A stretch of 64,000 nt of DNA, taken from positions 1,958,202 through 2,022,201 of the forward strand of contig CM030938.1 of NCBI GenBank assembly GCA_018136815.1. The letters are read 5' to 3'. Within the stretch, counting starts at the first letter, position 1. The number at the start of each line of letters is the position of its first letter. Shown here in pieces: positions 20,650-30,282 of the stretch. The notes under the pieces are model-generated. The model was not told the origin of the DNA and did not search any database. It saw only the letters and a list, made by a program, of their open reading frames with translations. Origin of the DNA: Isochrysis galbana (Eukaryota; Haptophyta; Isochrysidales; Isochrysidaceae). The position numbers were made by a program, and so were the translations under genes.

Positions 20650-20770
20650 CGAGAAGAGGGAGTAGAGGAGGGGGGGGGGGGGGGGGGCAGAGGGAGAGAG
20701 GGCGTGGGGGAAGGGAGGGAGGGAGGGAGAGAGAGGGAGGGAGGGAGGGAGGGAGAGGGACAGAGGGGCG
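20650..20770. repeat. G-run and (GGGA)n microsatellite
   Basis: A poly(G) run (about 20671-20687) and GGGA/GGGAG repeats directly upstream of the WD40 start. This could be part of its promoter or 5' untranslated region. The long frame through it is compositional. Confidence 0.8.
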
Positions 20771-20904
20771 GCGGGGACCCCTCGCGCTCTCTTCCCGCCC
20801 CCCTTCTCTCCCTCCTCGTACACCCTACTAAGAAGTTTCGCTCACAAGTTTTGGGTATTGTAATCGTCGCATTCCTTGTTGTGGACGGGGTGGGTCTCAC
20901 CAAG

Positions 20905-21800
20905 GTAGCGCCGCCACCGTGGGGGGGCGCGCGCAGCCTCGCTCTCCCCTTTTTACACTCTTAGACACCCCCCGTGGGGGTCGTAGTGACGTAGTGACCC
21001 TCTCCAGAATAAAGAGACTCCCTCCGAGAAAAGTACTCATGCCCAAGGAAAAAGGGCTCTTGGCCATCTCCTCCTCTCGTCGTTCGTGTCGTACATAACA
21101 ACATCACGTGCACGTGCCGCCAGTGCTCAAAACATTTACTGTACTTATGTACACTGTGCGGAGAGATTCTGTGCTTGCGAGGGGGATTTGGATCCGCGCT
21201 CGTCTCGCGCAGGGCGGTCGACTCCGACTCGATCTAGCGTCGCGCCAAGGAGTGCACGCTGCGCTCGGCGTCGCGCATAGGCGCCGCCGCACCCGCACCC
21301 AAGGTCACGTGCCGTCGATTACATATGAATATGAATATGGGATAGACTCAAGTTGAGCCATAAAAATGTCCATAGTCCGTTTACAATAACACCCATCGAA
21401 GAATTATGTAACATAGCAATATACTATCTCCCGGATTGGATGCTACGCACATTCGACCGGAGGGGCGTTGACGCGCTTGCCTGCAACTAAAGTAGAACTA
21501 AATAAAACTATTGACTATGGATTGACATCTAGCCGCACTTATAGGGCGGTCAAACAGCTATTTTAACTTCTAAGGGTGAAAATTGACCAAGTCAAGATTG
21601 AGGATTCATTACGAGATTTTTGGATATGGTGACCGGATAGGTGTAACTAGCACATATCCGGTGCCCTTTGGGCCCTAGACCCCCCACGGTAGCCCCCACA
21701 GCGATGCGTAACCAGAAAACGCGCAAATTGGCCAGAAATCACTATCGCGGAGGGCCGACGTCCGACGCGAGCGCGGGCGAGCGTCGGGCCGCTAATCGAC
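20905..21800. other. Intergenic DNA without recognised features
   Basis: No family-like frames, tRNAs or repeats were recognised. The sequence is less GC-rich around 21340-21660. Confidence 0.4.
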
Positions 21801-21814
21801 GCGTCCCCGGCGCA

Positions 21815-22395
21815 GCGTGCCTCGGACAGCCACAGCCATGCGCGTAGGCTGCCAGGAGCGCCTCTTACTGCCCCCCATGCCCGCCGCCGCCTCATCGCAA
21901 ATCGCCCCCTCGCGTCCCTCGCTAGCGCGCCAACGGAGGGGTCCCGGAGCGCCCGAGTTAGGCGTGCGCCCGGGCGCGCTGCGAAAGCTTTCTTCGCCAT
22001 CAGCCCGGTGTCCGGGCCAGCCAGGACATTGAGTGAGCAGAACCCGCCGCGCCAGCGACGCCAATCGCGCCAGCCGCGCGCCGGTGCCTCGTCGCAATCC
22101 ACCCCCGGCGGCATTCAAACGCGCTCACGCACGGCCCCGAGGGGCCCGGAGCGCCCAACTCGGAGCCACGACCGGGCGCGCTGCGAGGCCCTTCTTGCTC
22201 ATTAGCCCGGTGTGCGGGCCAGCCAAGGCACCAAATGTCAAAGTGCCGCCGGGACGGCGCCGCCAATCGCGCCCGCCGCGCGCTGGAACCTCGTCGAAGT
22301 CTGCGACCATTCGCCCCGCATGCGCGCTAACGCGCCGCCGCGAGGGGCCCGGAGAGCCCGAGTTAGGCGTGCGGGGCGCAGGAGGTGGGCTGGCG
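21815..22395. repeat. Tandem repeat of about 190-200 bp, three diverged units
   Basis: Units run at about 21815-22003, 22004-22203 and 22204-22395. Each contains a GCCCGGTGT-CGGGCCAGCCA block, a CCAATCGCGCC-GCCGCGCG block, and a GGGGCCCGGAG-GCCC block in the same order. Minus-strand frames translate the unit to variants of LAGPDTGLMAKKAFAARPGA, so the repeat may once have been coding. No known family was recognised. Confidence 0.65.
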
Positions 22396-22482
22396 CCACC
22401 GCCGCCGCCACCACCGCCGCCGCCGCCACCGCCGCCACCGCCGCCTCCGCTGCCGCCGTCGCCGCCGCCGCCGGAACCGGAG
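22395..22482. repeat. (CCG/CCA)n trinucleotide repeat
   Basis: A run of CCGCCA/CCGCCG triplets immediately after the tandem units. On the minus strand it would encode polyglycine or polyarginine inside open frames of 145 and 187 codons. Confidence 0.85.
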
Positions 22483-22920
22483 GAGGCGAATGGCTTGGAC
22501 CAGTCTTGCCAGAGCCTCGCCAGCTCCGCCGCCGTTTTTCTGGGCGACCACCTCTGGGTCATTTCCGCGTGCGAGCGCCCTGCGCGCCTTGTATTCCGAG
22601 TGATACAAGATCTTTGCCTGCGCCTTGGCGTAGCGCGCCGCCCTTGCCTGCAGCGACCTCGTGGCGGTGCTCCTCGCCTGCGGAAGCGCCTGCAGAGTAC
22701 CTGCGCCGCCTGTCAAGGCCTCCACCCACCGGGCGAATATAACATCAGCTCCCGGTGGTGTGGCCTCGCAAGACGCGCGTATGTGCGCTCTGGCGAGATT
22801 TTGAGCCCATTCTTCCGCAGCGGCGTGGAGCGCGGTCGCGTGGGCCACACTCAGGCCACCCACTAGACGAGCCTCGTCGACCAACGCCGGATTGGGGGGG
22901 CTCGAGCACAGGAGCGCGTG

Positions 22921-23482
22921 TCGCATCCGCGATCGACTTCCGACCTTAGGCGTCTTCGAGCCCAGTCGTTCTTGTTGCCGCGGAGTTTTACTCGTAACTT
23001 GTAGAACTCTTCACTCGTAACTCGCCCCTCGCTCCTTGCCGTTGCGCCCCTTTGTGGCCTGTCTCGCTCCTGTTTCGCTCCTTTGCACCTTGGGCCTTGC
23101 TCTGCCTTTGGTCCCTCCTTGCTGTCGTTCCCCCGCGCTCGTTCTCGCTCTCGTCGTAGGTGTTCGTCGTTGCGGACCTTTCCCCCGCGCGAAGCCTACC
23201 CTCTCTCCCCTTCCGGTTTACGCTCGTAGATTCCCTCCTTACTTTCTATCTACTCGTTCGCGGTAACCGCCGTTCGCCGTCGGCTCTTCCGTCGCATCAT
23301 CGCTCTCTTGTCGGCTTTCTCTTCCTTGTTTCCTTCCTTCTGTGTCTTCCCCGCCCAAGTGGAGAAAGATACGTTAGTTTGGAGGAATGTTGGGTGAAAG
23401 TCAAGTGTGCGTGTCTCGGATTGTTGTCGGACTCATCGGATTGGTACCCTGTCGGCCTCTGTCGCCCTCGTCCCTCGTCGGC
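22921..23482 (+). repeat. R3 repeat, 5'-end copy
   Basis: About 560 bp closely matching 48229-48789 in direct orientation. Both copies start at exactly TCGCATCCGCGATCGACTTC. At 48 kb the same block leads into a short Pro/Ser-rich gag-like frame; here it stops at 23482 and abuts the hAT remnant. It is interpreted as the promoter/5' untranslated region of a retroelement. Confidence 0.7.
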
Positions 23483-23489
23483 CCAAGTA

Positions 23490-24098
23490 CTGTCGCGCCA
23501 TCTTCGCCAAGGTCGGCAGGCCCGCTGGCCGTCCCGTCGCAGGATCAGCCGGCAGGCTGTGGTCGCGCGCCTTCCACCATTGCAGCACATTCAGATCTAG
23601 ATTGGTTTCCACGGGGAGTGCCAAGTATTTGTCCAAGTCGTCCCGGTTGTCTTCTGCAAGCCGAGAGACGTCACCTGGCATGTTGAACATGTCGCGGGGG
23701 GCGAGCGGCGTGGCGAAAATGGAACTGGCAAGCCCATCGCCAAGTGCAGCCTTTGCAGACGTGAGTGGCTTGTCCACGCTGACGGCCTCGGGCGCTGCCG
23801 CCGCAGGAGCGGCGACGGTGGTCGCGAGCGGCTTCCAATCCATCTTCCAAGCCATCTCAAGCGACAATTTCGCAGTCTCAGCGCTGTCGGCGAGGTCCGT
23901 GTTTTGTAAGCCGGGAAATTTGTATCGCTTGAAGCGCGGATCGAGGAGCGTCGCAATATCGAGTTGCGCTCGTTGGCCATGGGGCATGTCTGTCAGCCAT
24001 CGCTCCACAAGGTCATCATGGAGGAGGGTCCGTGCGCGGCGAACGTTTCGCTCAATCGCCAACTCCGGCAGCCAAGCAAGCGCTTGGCTTTTCCACAC
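23490..24098 (-). pseudogene. hAT transposase C-terminal fragment
   Basis: A minus-strand frame from 24098 contains the C-terminal hAT signature: DIATLLDPRFKRYKF, then DLDKYLALPVE, LDLNVLQWWKARDHSLP and LPTLAKMARQYLG. This is the start of the hAT dimerisation domain. It ends abruptly at YLG, where the family continues with the conserved cysteine/proline and ERVFS-type block, because the R3 repeat begins there. The N-terminal zinc finger and RNase-H-like core are absent. It could be the missing C-terminal type for the DUF659-hAT gene at 53 kb, but the two do not overlap, so this cannot be tested here. Confidence 0.75.
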
Positions 24099-24430
24099 AA
24101 CGGCAATGAATCCTAATCCTAAATTTGCCGTGCATTCTTTCTGTGTCCTAAGGCTTGTATGTGTGCACGTATTTGTGTTTTGTGTCTTGCGATCAAGTCA
24201 TTGGTGGTCGTGGTCGGCGGTCGGCGTCGGCGTGCACATGTCACATGTACCTGCTGTGTGCTGTGTACCTCTATGTGCTATGTGTGGAGTACTATTACCC
24301 TTGCTTTGTTTGAGACCTTAACTAGTGTAATAAGCTAGTGTAGTAGAGGCTGGTGGCGCGGCTTACGGACGCTCATCGCGCGTCGCGCCGTCCGGACAGC
24401 AGGCACGCCAATCAGTGGCTAGATACGCCA

Positions 24431-24575
24431 AAGTACTCGAATACTATTGCAATACTGAATACGGCCTTTTCCTGTTGTACTCATGAGTACGAATACTCAA
24501 AGCGCGGAGCACTCACAGTACGAATACACCTCAAAAGCGTTGTATTGTACTCAGTATTCGAATACGGAGAAGTAT
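24431..24575. repeat. Cluster of TACTCGAATACT-like motifs
   Basis: Direct and inverted variants of AGTACTCGAATACT, GAGTACGAATACTC, GTACGAATAC and TATTCGAATACGG occur at least five times in 145 bp. The core TTCGAA is palindromic. The function is unknown. Confidence 0.6.
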
Positions 24576-24649
24576 TCTAGTGATGCCTTGACCTAGCTCA
24601 GAAGGTGTCAACACAACTGTGCTATCAGCAGTTTATCGTTAGAAACCTA

Positions 24650-24730
24650 GACGTTGGCCCGATCGTCCGTCGCGGCGGGGGGGGAGGGGATCGGCGCGCG
24701 CTCCATGACCCCATCAGTTTAATGATAGTT
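24650..24730 (-). mobile_element. E2-type LINE 5'-end fragment
   Basis: Minus strand: AACTATCATTAAACTGATGG, then ATGGAGCGCGCGCCGATCCC, collinear with the first 85 bp of E2 (14749-14833). Only the 5' untranslated hairpin and the first codons remain. The homology stops at GGGCCAACG. The hairpin is kept by paired base changes relative to E2. Confidence 0.7.
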
Positions 24731-25016
24731 GTGCTCCTCCTCTTCAGATCACTTCCTACATGAACGAGGTCAAGGAGGCCCCGGGAACAACACAGCCAAC
24801 CAAAACCCAAGACACGACAACGTTAATGTCAAATGCAAGGACAAGGATAAGGACAAGCACAAGAAAGGAAACATTCAACATTCGAATGCACATTCTGTGC
24901 TCTTGCGATTGGCCTGGCTTGACGACTTCCAGACCATGCACGGTCACAGCGGCACATTTCTCGTCTCACCATTAGAGTAGACGTGGTGGTCACGTGCGTA
25001 TGTGTTTACTGCGAAC

Positions 25017-26918
25017 TCACAACAAGCCCTCCCGTGCTAGGTCATCTATCTGCAAACGTAGCGCGTGAGACCTTGGGGCCTCACGCCGTGCTAGCTCTAG
25101 AACTTGAAGGAGTGCCGTCTTCGTCCGCGCCAGTTTCTCTCGCTCCTCCGCGCGTGCTGCTCTCAATTGTTGCACCGTGCACAAGAGCTCTCGCATCTCA
25201 CATCTCCGTACGCACACAAGATCTGAGCTGCGCATCACAGCCTGCGCTTCCGCCTCTGCAGCGCTCGCTTCCTGCGCAAGGGCAGGACAGGCTGCTTTCA
25301 TTTCGCGGCATGACTGGCCTTTGTTTGCACCCTTCTCCGCGCCTTCCCCGCACACTATTGCGCTCGGCCTCTCCCGACCATTCAAGTCCGTCAAATCCGA
25401 AAGGACGCCGCCTACAGTGCGCTTGCTACGTGTCTCCCTTTTCGACTCAACGTTGAACCCGGTTGGAGATGTCCTAGAGCACCCAGTCTCCAACACCTGG
25501 GTTCCGCTCAGTAAGGCTGCCTTTTTTGCTACCGGTGCTATTGGGGACGCTGCAGCATGTGCGGCGTTCTCGTTTGTGCACTCAGCGGTTGGCAATCCTG
25601 CAACTTTCTTGTGCAATGAAGATACGTAGATGGGAGCGGACACGAGAGGTGTGTCCGACCGTGTGCTTGCCGTCGGCTCACGGCGGCCGCACGCAGCATC
25701 TCTCAAAGGCGTTTGACTTGCCAGTTTGACAGGTGCGACCCGAGGATCGCACGATGTCTCCTCTGAGGGCTGTCGACAGCTGTTGTTGGAGGCCTCTGAG
25801 AGCGGCTCTTTCCGACCGCATGGCGAGCCGCCGCAAGCAGTATAGGAACTTCCAAAAGGCTGTGGACCGTCCCTCAATTTAGAAAGCACTCCCGAGTGCT
25901 TCGCGGCTTCCAGCAGCGAGAGGACATTGCCGATGCCCACCATGGGAGAACGGAGCACATTTGAGCGACGGCGTGGGGACGGCGCCGCAGTGGCAACACC
26001 CATCGCCTGGACTGCAAAGGCGGCGGCGGCAACAGCTTCATCCGGAATCTGTCCAACAGGAACGTTTGAGCGGCCTGCTCTGGGCGTGCCCTCCGACGAT
26101 TTGAGCGGTTTCCTCAAGCGCGAACCTTGCATGCGGCGCATGATTCCGGCGTATCCCTCATCGTGATTTGGCGCGGGTGAGGTGGGATTTGAAGCCTTTC
26201 CAAGATTCATGGAGGACAAAGTGCTGACTGCGCCGAACAAATCGGGCGCAGATGAACTGTGGCGGAGTCCACTGTGACTATGCTTAGCGGCAGCTGAACC
26301 GGTCCGCATGCCTACGCGCGCTTCGGGCGGCAAATCTGGCTTTCTCCTAGTGCGTTCACGTCGGAAGGGTGCATCGCTTACTGCCTCGCTCAGAGTCTCT
26401 GACGCGCGCCGCGCTGAAGAGGTACTCTTGGCCTGCCAAGCCGACTGGGTTGATGCGGTGAATGCGTCGGCCTTGGCGCTGTATTCACCCGATGAGGCAA
26501 CGCTCCATGGCCGCATCGCCTCGTCGCCGCCCGGGTGTACCGTGTTCTTTCTTCTGCCGCTCATGTGCTGCAGCCCGCCTAGCACTTCCGGAGGTATGGC
26601 GGCCAATGGGACGGGTGCGGTCGAGTCGTGAACGAAGCTACTGTGCCTGCTGTACTGATTCCCGTCCATCTTGTCGATAAGGAGCTCTGCTGAGCCCGAG
26701 AGGCGGTGCAGCCTCGCGAGCGCAGCATCGCTGAGCCCAGTCGCTCCACGAAGGTCGACCCTCCTCGCACGGCCAGCGGCGAGGATGGCGACGAGGGCCA
26801 GTACATCGACCTCGGTGAGCAAGGAATCCCGCAGGTCGATTGCCAGCTCGCGCGCGCGTCCCGCCGCCGCGCATTCGAGCTCGGGCTGTCGCAGCACCGG
26901 CGGCGCACCGGCCGCCAT
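25017..26918 (-). CDS. Hypothetical protein, LRR-like N-terminus and coiled-coil C-terminus
   Basis: 633 codons in one frame; the family is not recognised. Residues about 25-80 (LAIDLRDSLLTEVDVLALVAILAAGRARRVDLRGATGLSDAALARL) have the spacing of leucine-rich repeat units. Residues 90-520 are Ser/Arg/Pro-rich and probably disordered, with phosphorylation-like clusters (SSSAPD, SPRRRS). About 535-633 is Ala/Glu/Arg-rich and likely helical (AAEAEAQAVM, REKLARTKTALLQVLELARRE). Codon composition is balanced and the frame is long, which favours a real gene. It is head-to-head with the reductase-dehydratase gene, with 531 bp between starts that could hold a shared promoter. Confidence 0.6.
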   Translation of the reverse strand: MAAGAPPVLRQPELECAAAGRARELAIDLRDSLLTEVDVLALVAILAAGRARRVDLRGATGLSDAALARLHRLSGSAELLIDKMDGNQYSRHSSFVHDSTAPVPLAAIPPEVLGGLQHMSGRRKNTVHPGGDEAMRPWSVASSGEYSAKADAFTASTQSAWQAKSTSSARRASETLSEAVSDAPFRRERTRRKPDLPPEARVGMRTGSAAAKHSHSGLRHSSSAPDLFGAVSTLSSMNLGKASNPTSPAPNHDEGYAGIMRRMQGSRLRKPLKSSEGTPRAGRSNVPVGQIPDEAVAAAAFAVQAMGVATAAPSPRRRSNVLRSPMVGIGNVLSLLEAAKHSGVLSKLRDGPQPFGSSYTACGGSPCGRKEPLSEASNNSCRQPSEETSCDPRVAPVKLASQTPLRDAACGRREPTASTRSDTPLVSAPIYVSSLHKKVAGLPTAECTNENAAHAAASPIAPVAKKAALLSGTQVLETGCSRTSPTGFNVESKRETRSKRTVGGVLSDLTDLNGRERPSAIVCGEGAEKGANKGQSCREMKAACPALAQEASAAEAEAQAVMRSSDLVCVRRCEMRELLCTVQQLRAARAEEREKLARTKTALLQVLELARREAPRSHALRLQIDDLAREGLL

Positions 26919-27449
26919 CGTCGGCGGGATTCAAACGTACCGCTGACTGCTGCTGTGAAAAAAGAGAAAGGAAGCTGGGCTGGGGAAGGGGGGGAATCGT
27001 AAGAAGTAGAAGAGAGGTCAGCCCCTAGAGTAATATTGTACCAGTAAGAATACTGTCCTCCGCCTCTGATCGGCTGCCCTCCTCTCCCCTCTCGAAGGAA
27101 CCCCGGAACGACCCCGCCCCCTCTCCTCCTCTCCTCTTTCTCCTTTCTCCTTCCTTCTCTCTTCACCCCAACTACTCCTCTCTTTTCCTCTATTCCCTAT
27201 ATTACGTGCCAAGAATTCCATGAAAACACGACGAGATTGTACCTCTCTCTCAGCTTGTCTCTCCTTCTCTCGTCTTCTTGTCTCTTGACCCGCTATTAAA
27301 ATACTTCGCGGCATCCCCCGTCCCTCTCCGCCTCGCTCACACCCAGTAGTCGCCCCCCCCCCGCCCCCCCCCCCCCACACACAAAGACATAGAGAGCTCG
27401 CTTCTTTCTTCCCCTTCCCCACCCGCTTTCCCGCCGCCGCCCGCACCCG

Positions 27450-29606
27450 ATGTCCGCCCGGCGCGAGTTCGACGTCGTGCTCCTCGGAGCGACGGGGTAC
27501 ACGGGCGAGCACACGGCGCGCGCGCTGGCTGACATGGCCGCACCCGACGGCCGCTGGGCCGGCTTGCGCTGGGCGATCGCTGGACGCTCCAAGAAGAAGC
27601 TCCTCGCTCTCATCGACAAGTGGGCGCTCGCACCTTCAGCTCTTCTCTTGGCTGATGTAGGAGACGAGTGTTCCCTGCGGGCCATGTGCTACCGAAGCAG
27701 GCTTGTGCTCAATGCCACTGGGCCCTACCGCTTCTACGGAGAAGCCGTCGTCCAGGCGTGCATCAAGGAGAAGGTGGGCATCTGGCTGACAGCGAGGCGG
27801 TCGGGAGCCGGCACGCATCTCAGCGCACGCGCACGCCCGGCGCGCACGCCCCGGCGGCGATGAGGGCCCCTCCGTCACGGGACAGCTGGCCTTCTCGCGG
27901 CTGCGTGCGTCTTGTCCGCTGACCTGTGTGCATCCGCATCGCAGGCCGACTATGCTGACTTGTGCGGTGAGCCCGAGTTCATCGACCGGTGCACACTCAA
28001 GTACTCGGACGCTGCCAAGGCTGCGGGCGTTCTGATTGTGCACTCGTGCGCATTCGACTCGGTTCCGGCTGATATCGGCACCCTGGTGACCGCGATGCAA
28101 TTCCGTCCTCCCGCACTGTGTGCGCAAGTCAACATGTTCCACAGCTTCTCGACTGACCACTCTGCACCGGGTGCGGCCAAGGGCGCTATGGCACACGCCA
28201 CCACCTTCTATGCCGCTGTGCACGGCTTCGGCTCCGTCAAGGAGACGCGTGCGCAGCGGCGCAAGCTCATGGCAAAGCTCGAGGCTGATGCGCCCGGGTC
28301 GAGCAAGCCGCCTCCTCGCCTGGGACCTCGGCTCAAGGTGCCTTCGGGCCCTAGCTGGAACAGTGAGCTGCGCAAGTACACATTCCTCTTCCCGGGCTCG
28401 GACGCGGCCGTGGTACGCACCTCGCAGCGAATCCTCGCTCGGCTGCCGCGCAAGGCGGGCGAGCCCTATTTAACGCCGCAATTTGGTGCGTCTGTATGCG
28501 TCAACAGCACCTTTTGGGCTGCGATGATGGCCACCATGGGCTTGCTTTTCAACCTGTTGGCCAGCTTGGGCCCTTTGGGTCGTTCCATCTTGCTGCGGCA
28601 TCCCCGCCTCTTCACCCTCGGCGCGTTCTCCGACGAAGGGCCCACAGAGGAGATGCTGGCCGCCACTTCGTGGACCACGACCTTCTTTGGAAAAGGATGG
28701 GCCAAGGCGCAGGTGGACGCGGGGACGGACACGCCGACTCCGCCTGGCGGGCAGCTAGACACCACGGTGGTGGTGAAGGTTTCGGGCCCTGAACCTGGCT
28801 ACATTGCGACGGCGCGTATGTTCGCAATGATGGGGCGGACGATCTTGGACGACCGTGCCGAGCTGACTGCGCACGCTCCAGGTGGCGTTTATACCCCAGG
28901 CGCACTATTGGGTGGTGGTGGCACTGCTACCATTTCGCGAGTTGTCGAGCGCCTGCGCGAGGTCGGCGTCGTGTTCGAAACCGGAGAACTCACACCCGTC
29001 CCCTCCCAGGGCGGCGAAAAGCGTCCTGCGTGGCAGTCGGCACTCAATCTTATTGCGCTACTCGGCTGGGCAGGCGTGCTTGCAACGCTGATTCTGGATT
29101 GGCAAAATGCCGTTCCCTCGGCCAATTCACCCCTCTTGCGTGCCACCATCAGCTTGGAGGCCATTTGCGCCTTCGAGACGTTCCAGATTGCGTTGGGCAT
29201 AGCACAGGGCAACCTTCCCATGGGCATCGTGCTGCACTACACAAGGTTGCTCATAGCCTTAGTGGCTATGCCACTAGTATCCTCCTCACTGTCCAGCCGC
29301 CTTGTGCTGCTTGCTTGGTCCGCAACTGAGGTTTGCCGATACCCGATGTTCCTCTTACCGTCCTCTTCGCTTGCGCGCCTTACGCGCTATGTCGTGCCAG
29401 CACTCACCTTCCCGCTTGGAGTCGTGGCCGAAGCGTCGCTTGCCTACTCGGCGACGCTCCTCCTCGGTAGTTCCGCATCATTGTGGACTCGTGCGGCCTT
29501 GCTCCTTGTGGTCCCCACGAATCTCCTCCTTGGCTTTGGCCTAGGCTACCCGCAAGTCCTCCGGAAGGCGAGGAATATGCTGCGACCTGCCAAGAAGACG
29601 AACTGA
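27450..29606 (+). CDS. Saccharopine dehydrogenase-like oxidoreductase fused to HACD/PTPLA-like dehydratase domain (two exons)
   Basis: Exon 1 is 27450..27773, the intron 27774..27944 (171 bp, GT-AG), exon 2 27945..29606, giving 661 residues. The splice yields ACIKEKADYADLCGEPEF, continuous with the SCCPDH family. Residues 9-24 (VVLLGATGYTGEHTAR) are the Rossmann nucleotide-binding turn. HSCAFDSVPADIGT and PGAAKGAMAHATTF are further family blocks. From about residue 467 the protein becomes polytopic and matches 3-hydroxyacyl-CoA dehydratases (LLAWSATEVCRYPMF, FPLGVVAEASLAY). The dehydratase's YPxGxxxE motif keeps Glu, but Tyr is replaced by Phe (FPLGVVAE). SCCPDH alone is usually about 430 residues. 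It is a probable ER or lipid-associated membrane protein, and the fusion suggests a role in acyl-chain or lipid metabolism. Both halves lie in one uninterrupted exon 2. Confidence 0.85.
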
Positions 29607-30170
29607 GGGTTGCTCAAGGCCGGTGGCCTTTCGCCCGGCGAAGACGTGTGCTTCCTCGGGGCTACTTCCAGTCTAAGCCGGACACGTCCGCTGCCAAATG
29701 ACATTCCTGTGGCATTTTAAAGCAGCTCCCTCCCGCGTGCAATTGCAAGACCTGCAATGCCCAACTTGGCCTCATGAGAAGAGACCGTTGCTGGCTCACA
29801 TCATCTTCTTTCTTTTGTAATTGATTGATGCATTTTCTACTTTGCTACCACATGCTTGTTGCGGAGGTTCGAGAAGCTGTTATGAACAGGTTCCTCGCAT
29901 GATGATGGTACGTAGAAGACTGAACTTTCGCCCACCTGCCCCTACGCCATGTAGCCACAGCCGATCATGTTGGCATTGCGGCGATCTTGAGCTTCAGCTC
30001 TCCGTGCTGTCGATGCGATGATGGTCTATACTCCAATGTTGACCATTCTAGATCTCTACTCTTCACCTCCATGGACGTGCTGTGGCGCGACAAACTTTTG
30101 CACCAGGGCTAGAGCTCTACGTGTGTAGAATGAGAGTGTTGCCCGTCACTGATGCATGAGCCAGCTATAA
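29607..30170. other. 3' flank of reductase-dehydratase gene
   Basis: No further coding similarity was recognised. This probably contains the 3' untranslated region. AGT/ACT-rich simple sequence begins at its right end. Confidence 0.4.
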
Positions 30171-30282
30171 TACTACTAGTAGTAATAGTAGTAGTGTAAT
30201 GTGAGGTTCAATAGTAACCCCCGTTCACACCGCGTCAGAGCTCTAGACTTCTCTCGCGGCTTTCGCTCTCTCGCTGGCGCCC

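Noticed and set aside
18576-20903. 775-codon reading of the WD40 gene starting at 20903 without an intron
   Set aside because: The first 93 codons are low-complexity, and 32 codons in the middle are an in-frame GT-AG intron that breaks the CTLH domain. The 650-residue spliced form fits the family.
22363-22926. 187-codon minus-strand frame as a gene
   Set aside because: Ends in an Arg-rich (CCG)n translation and has no recognised domain; mentioned only as a possible relic.
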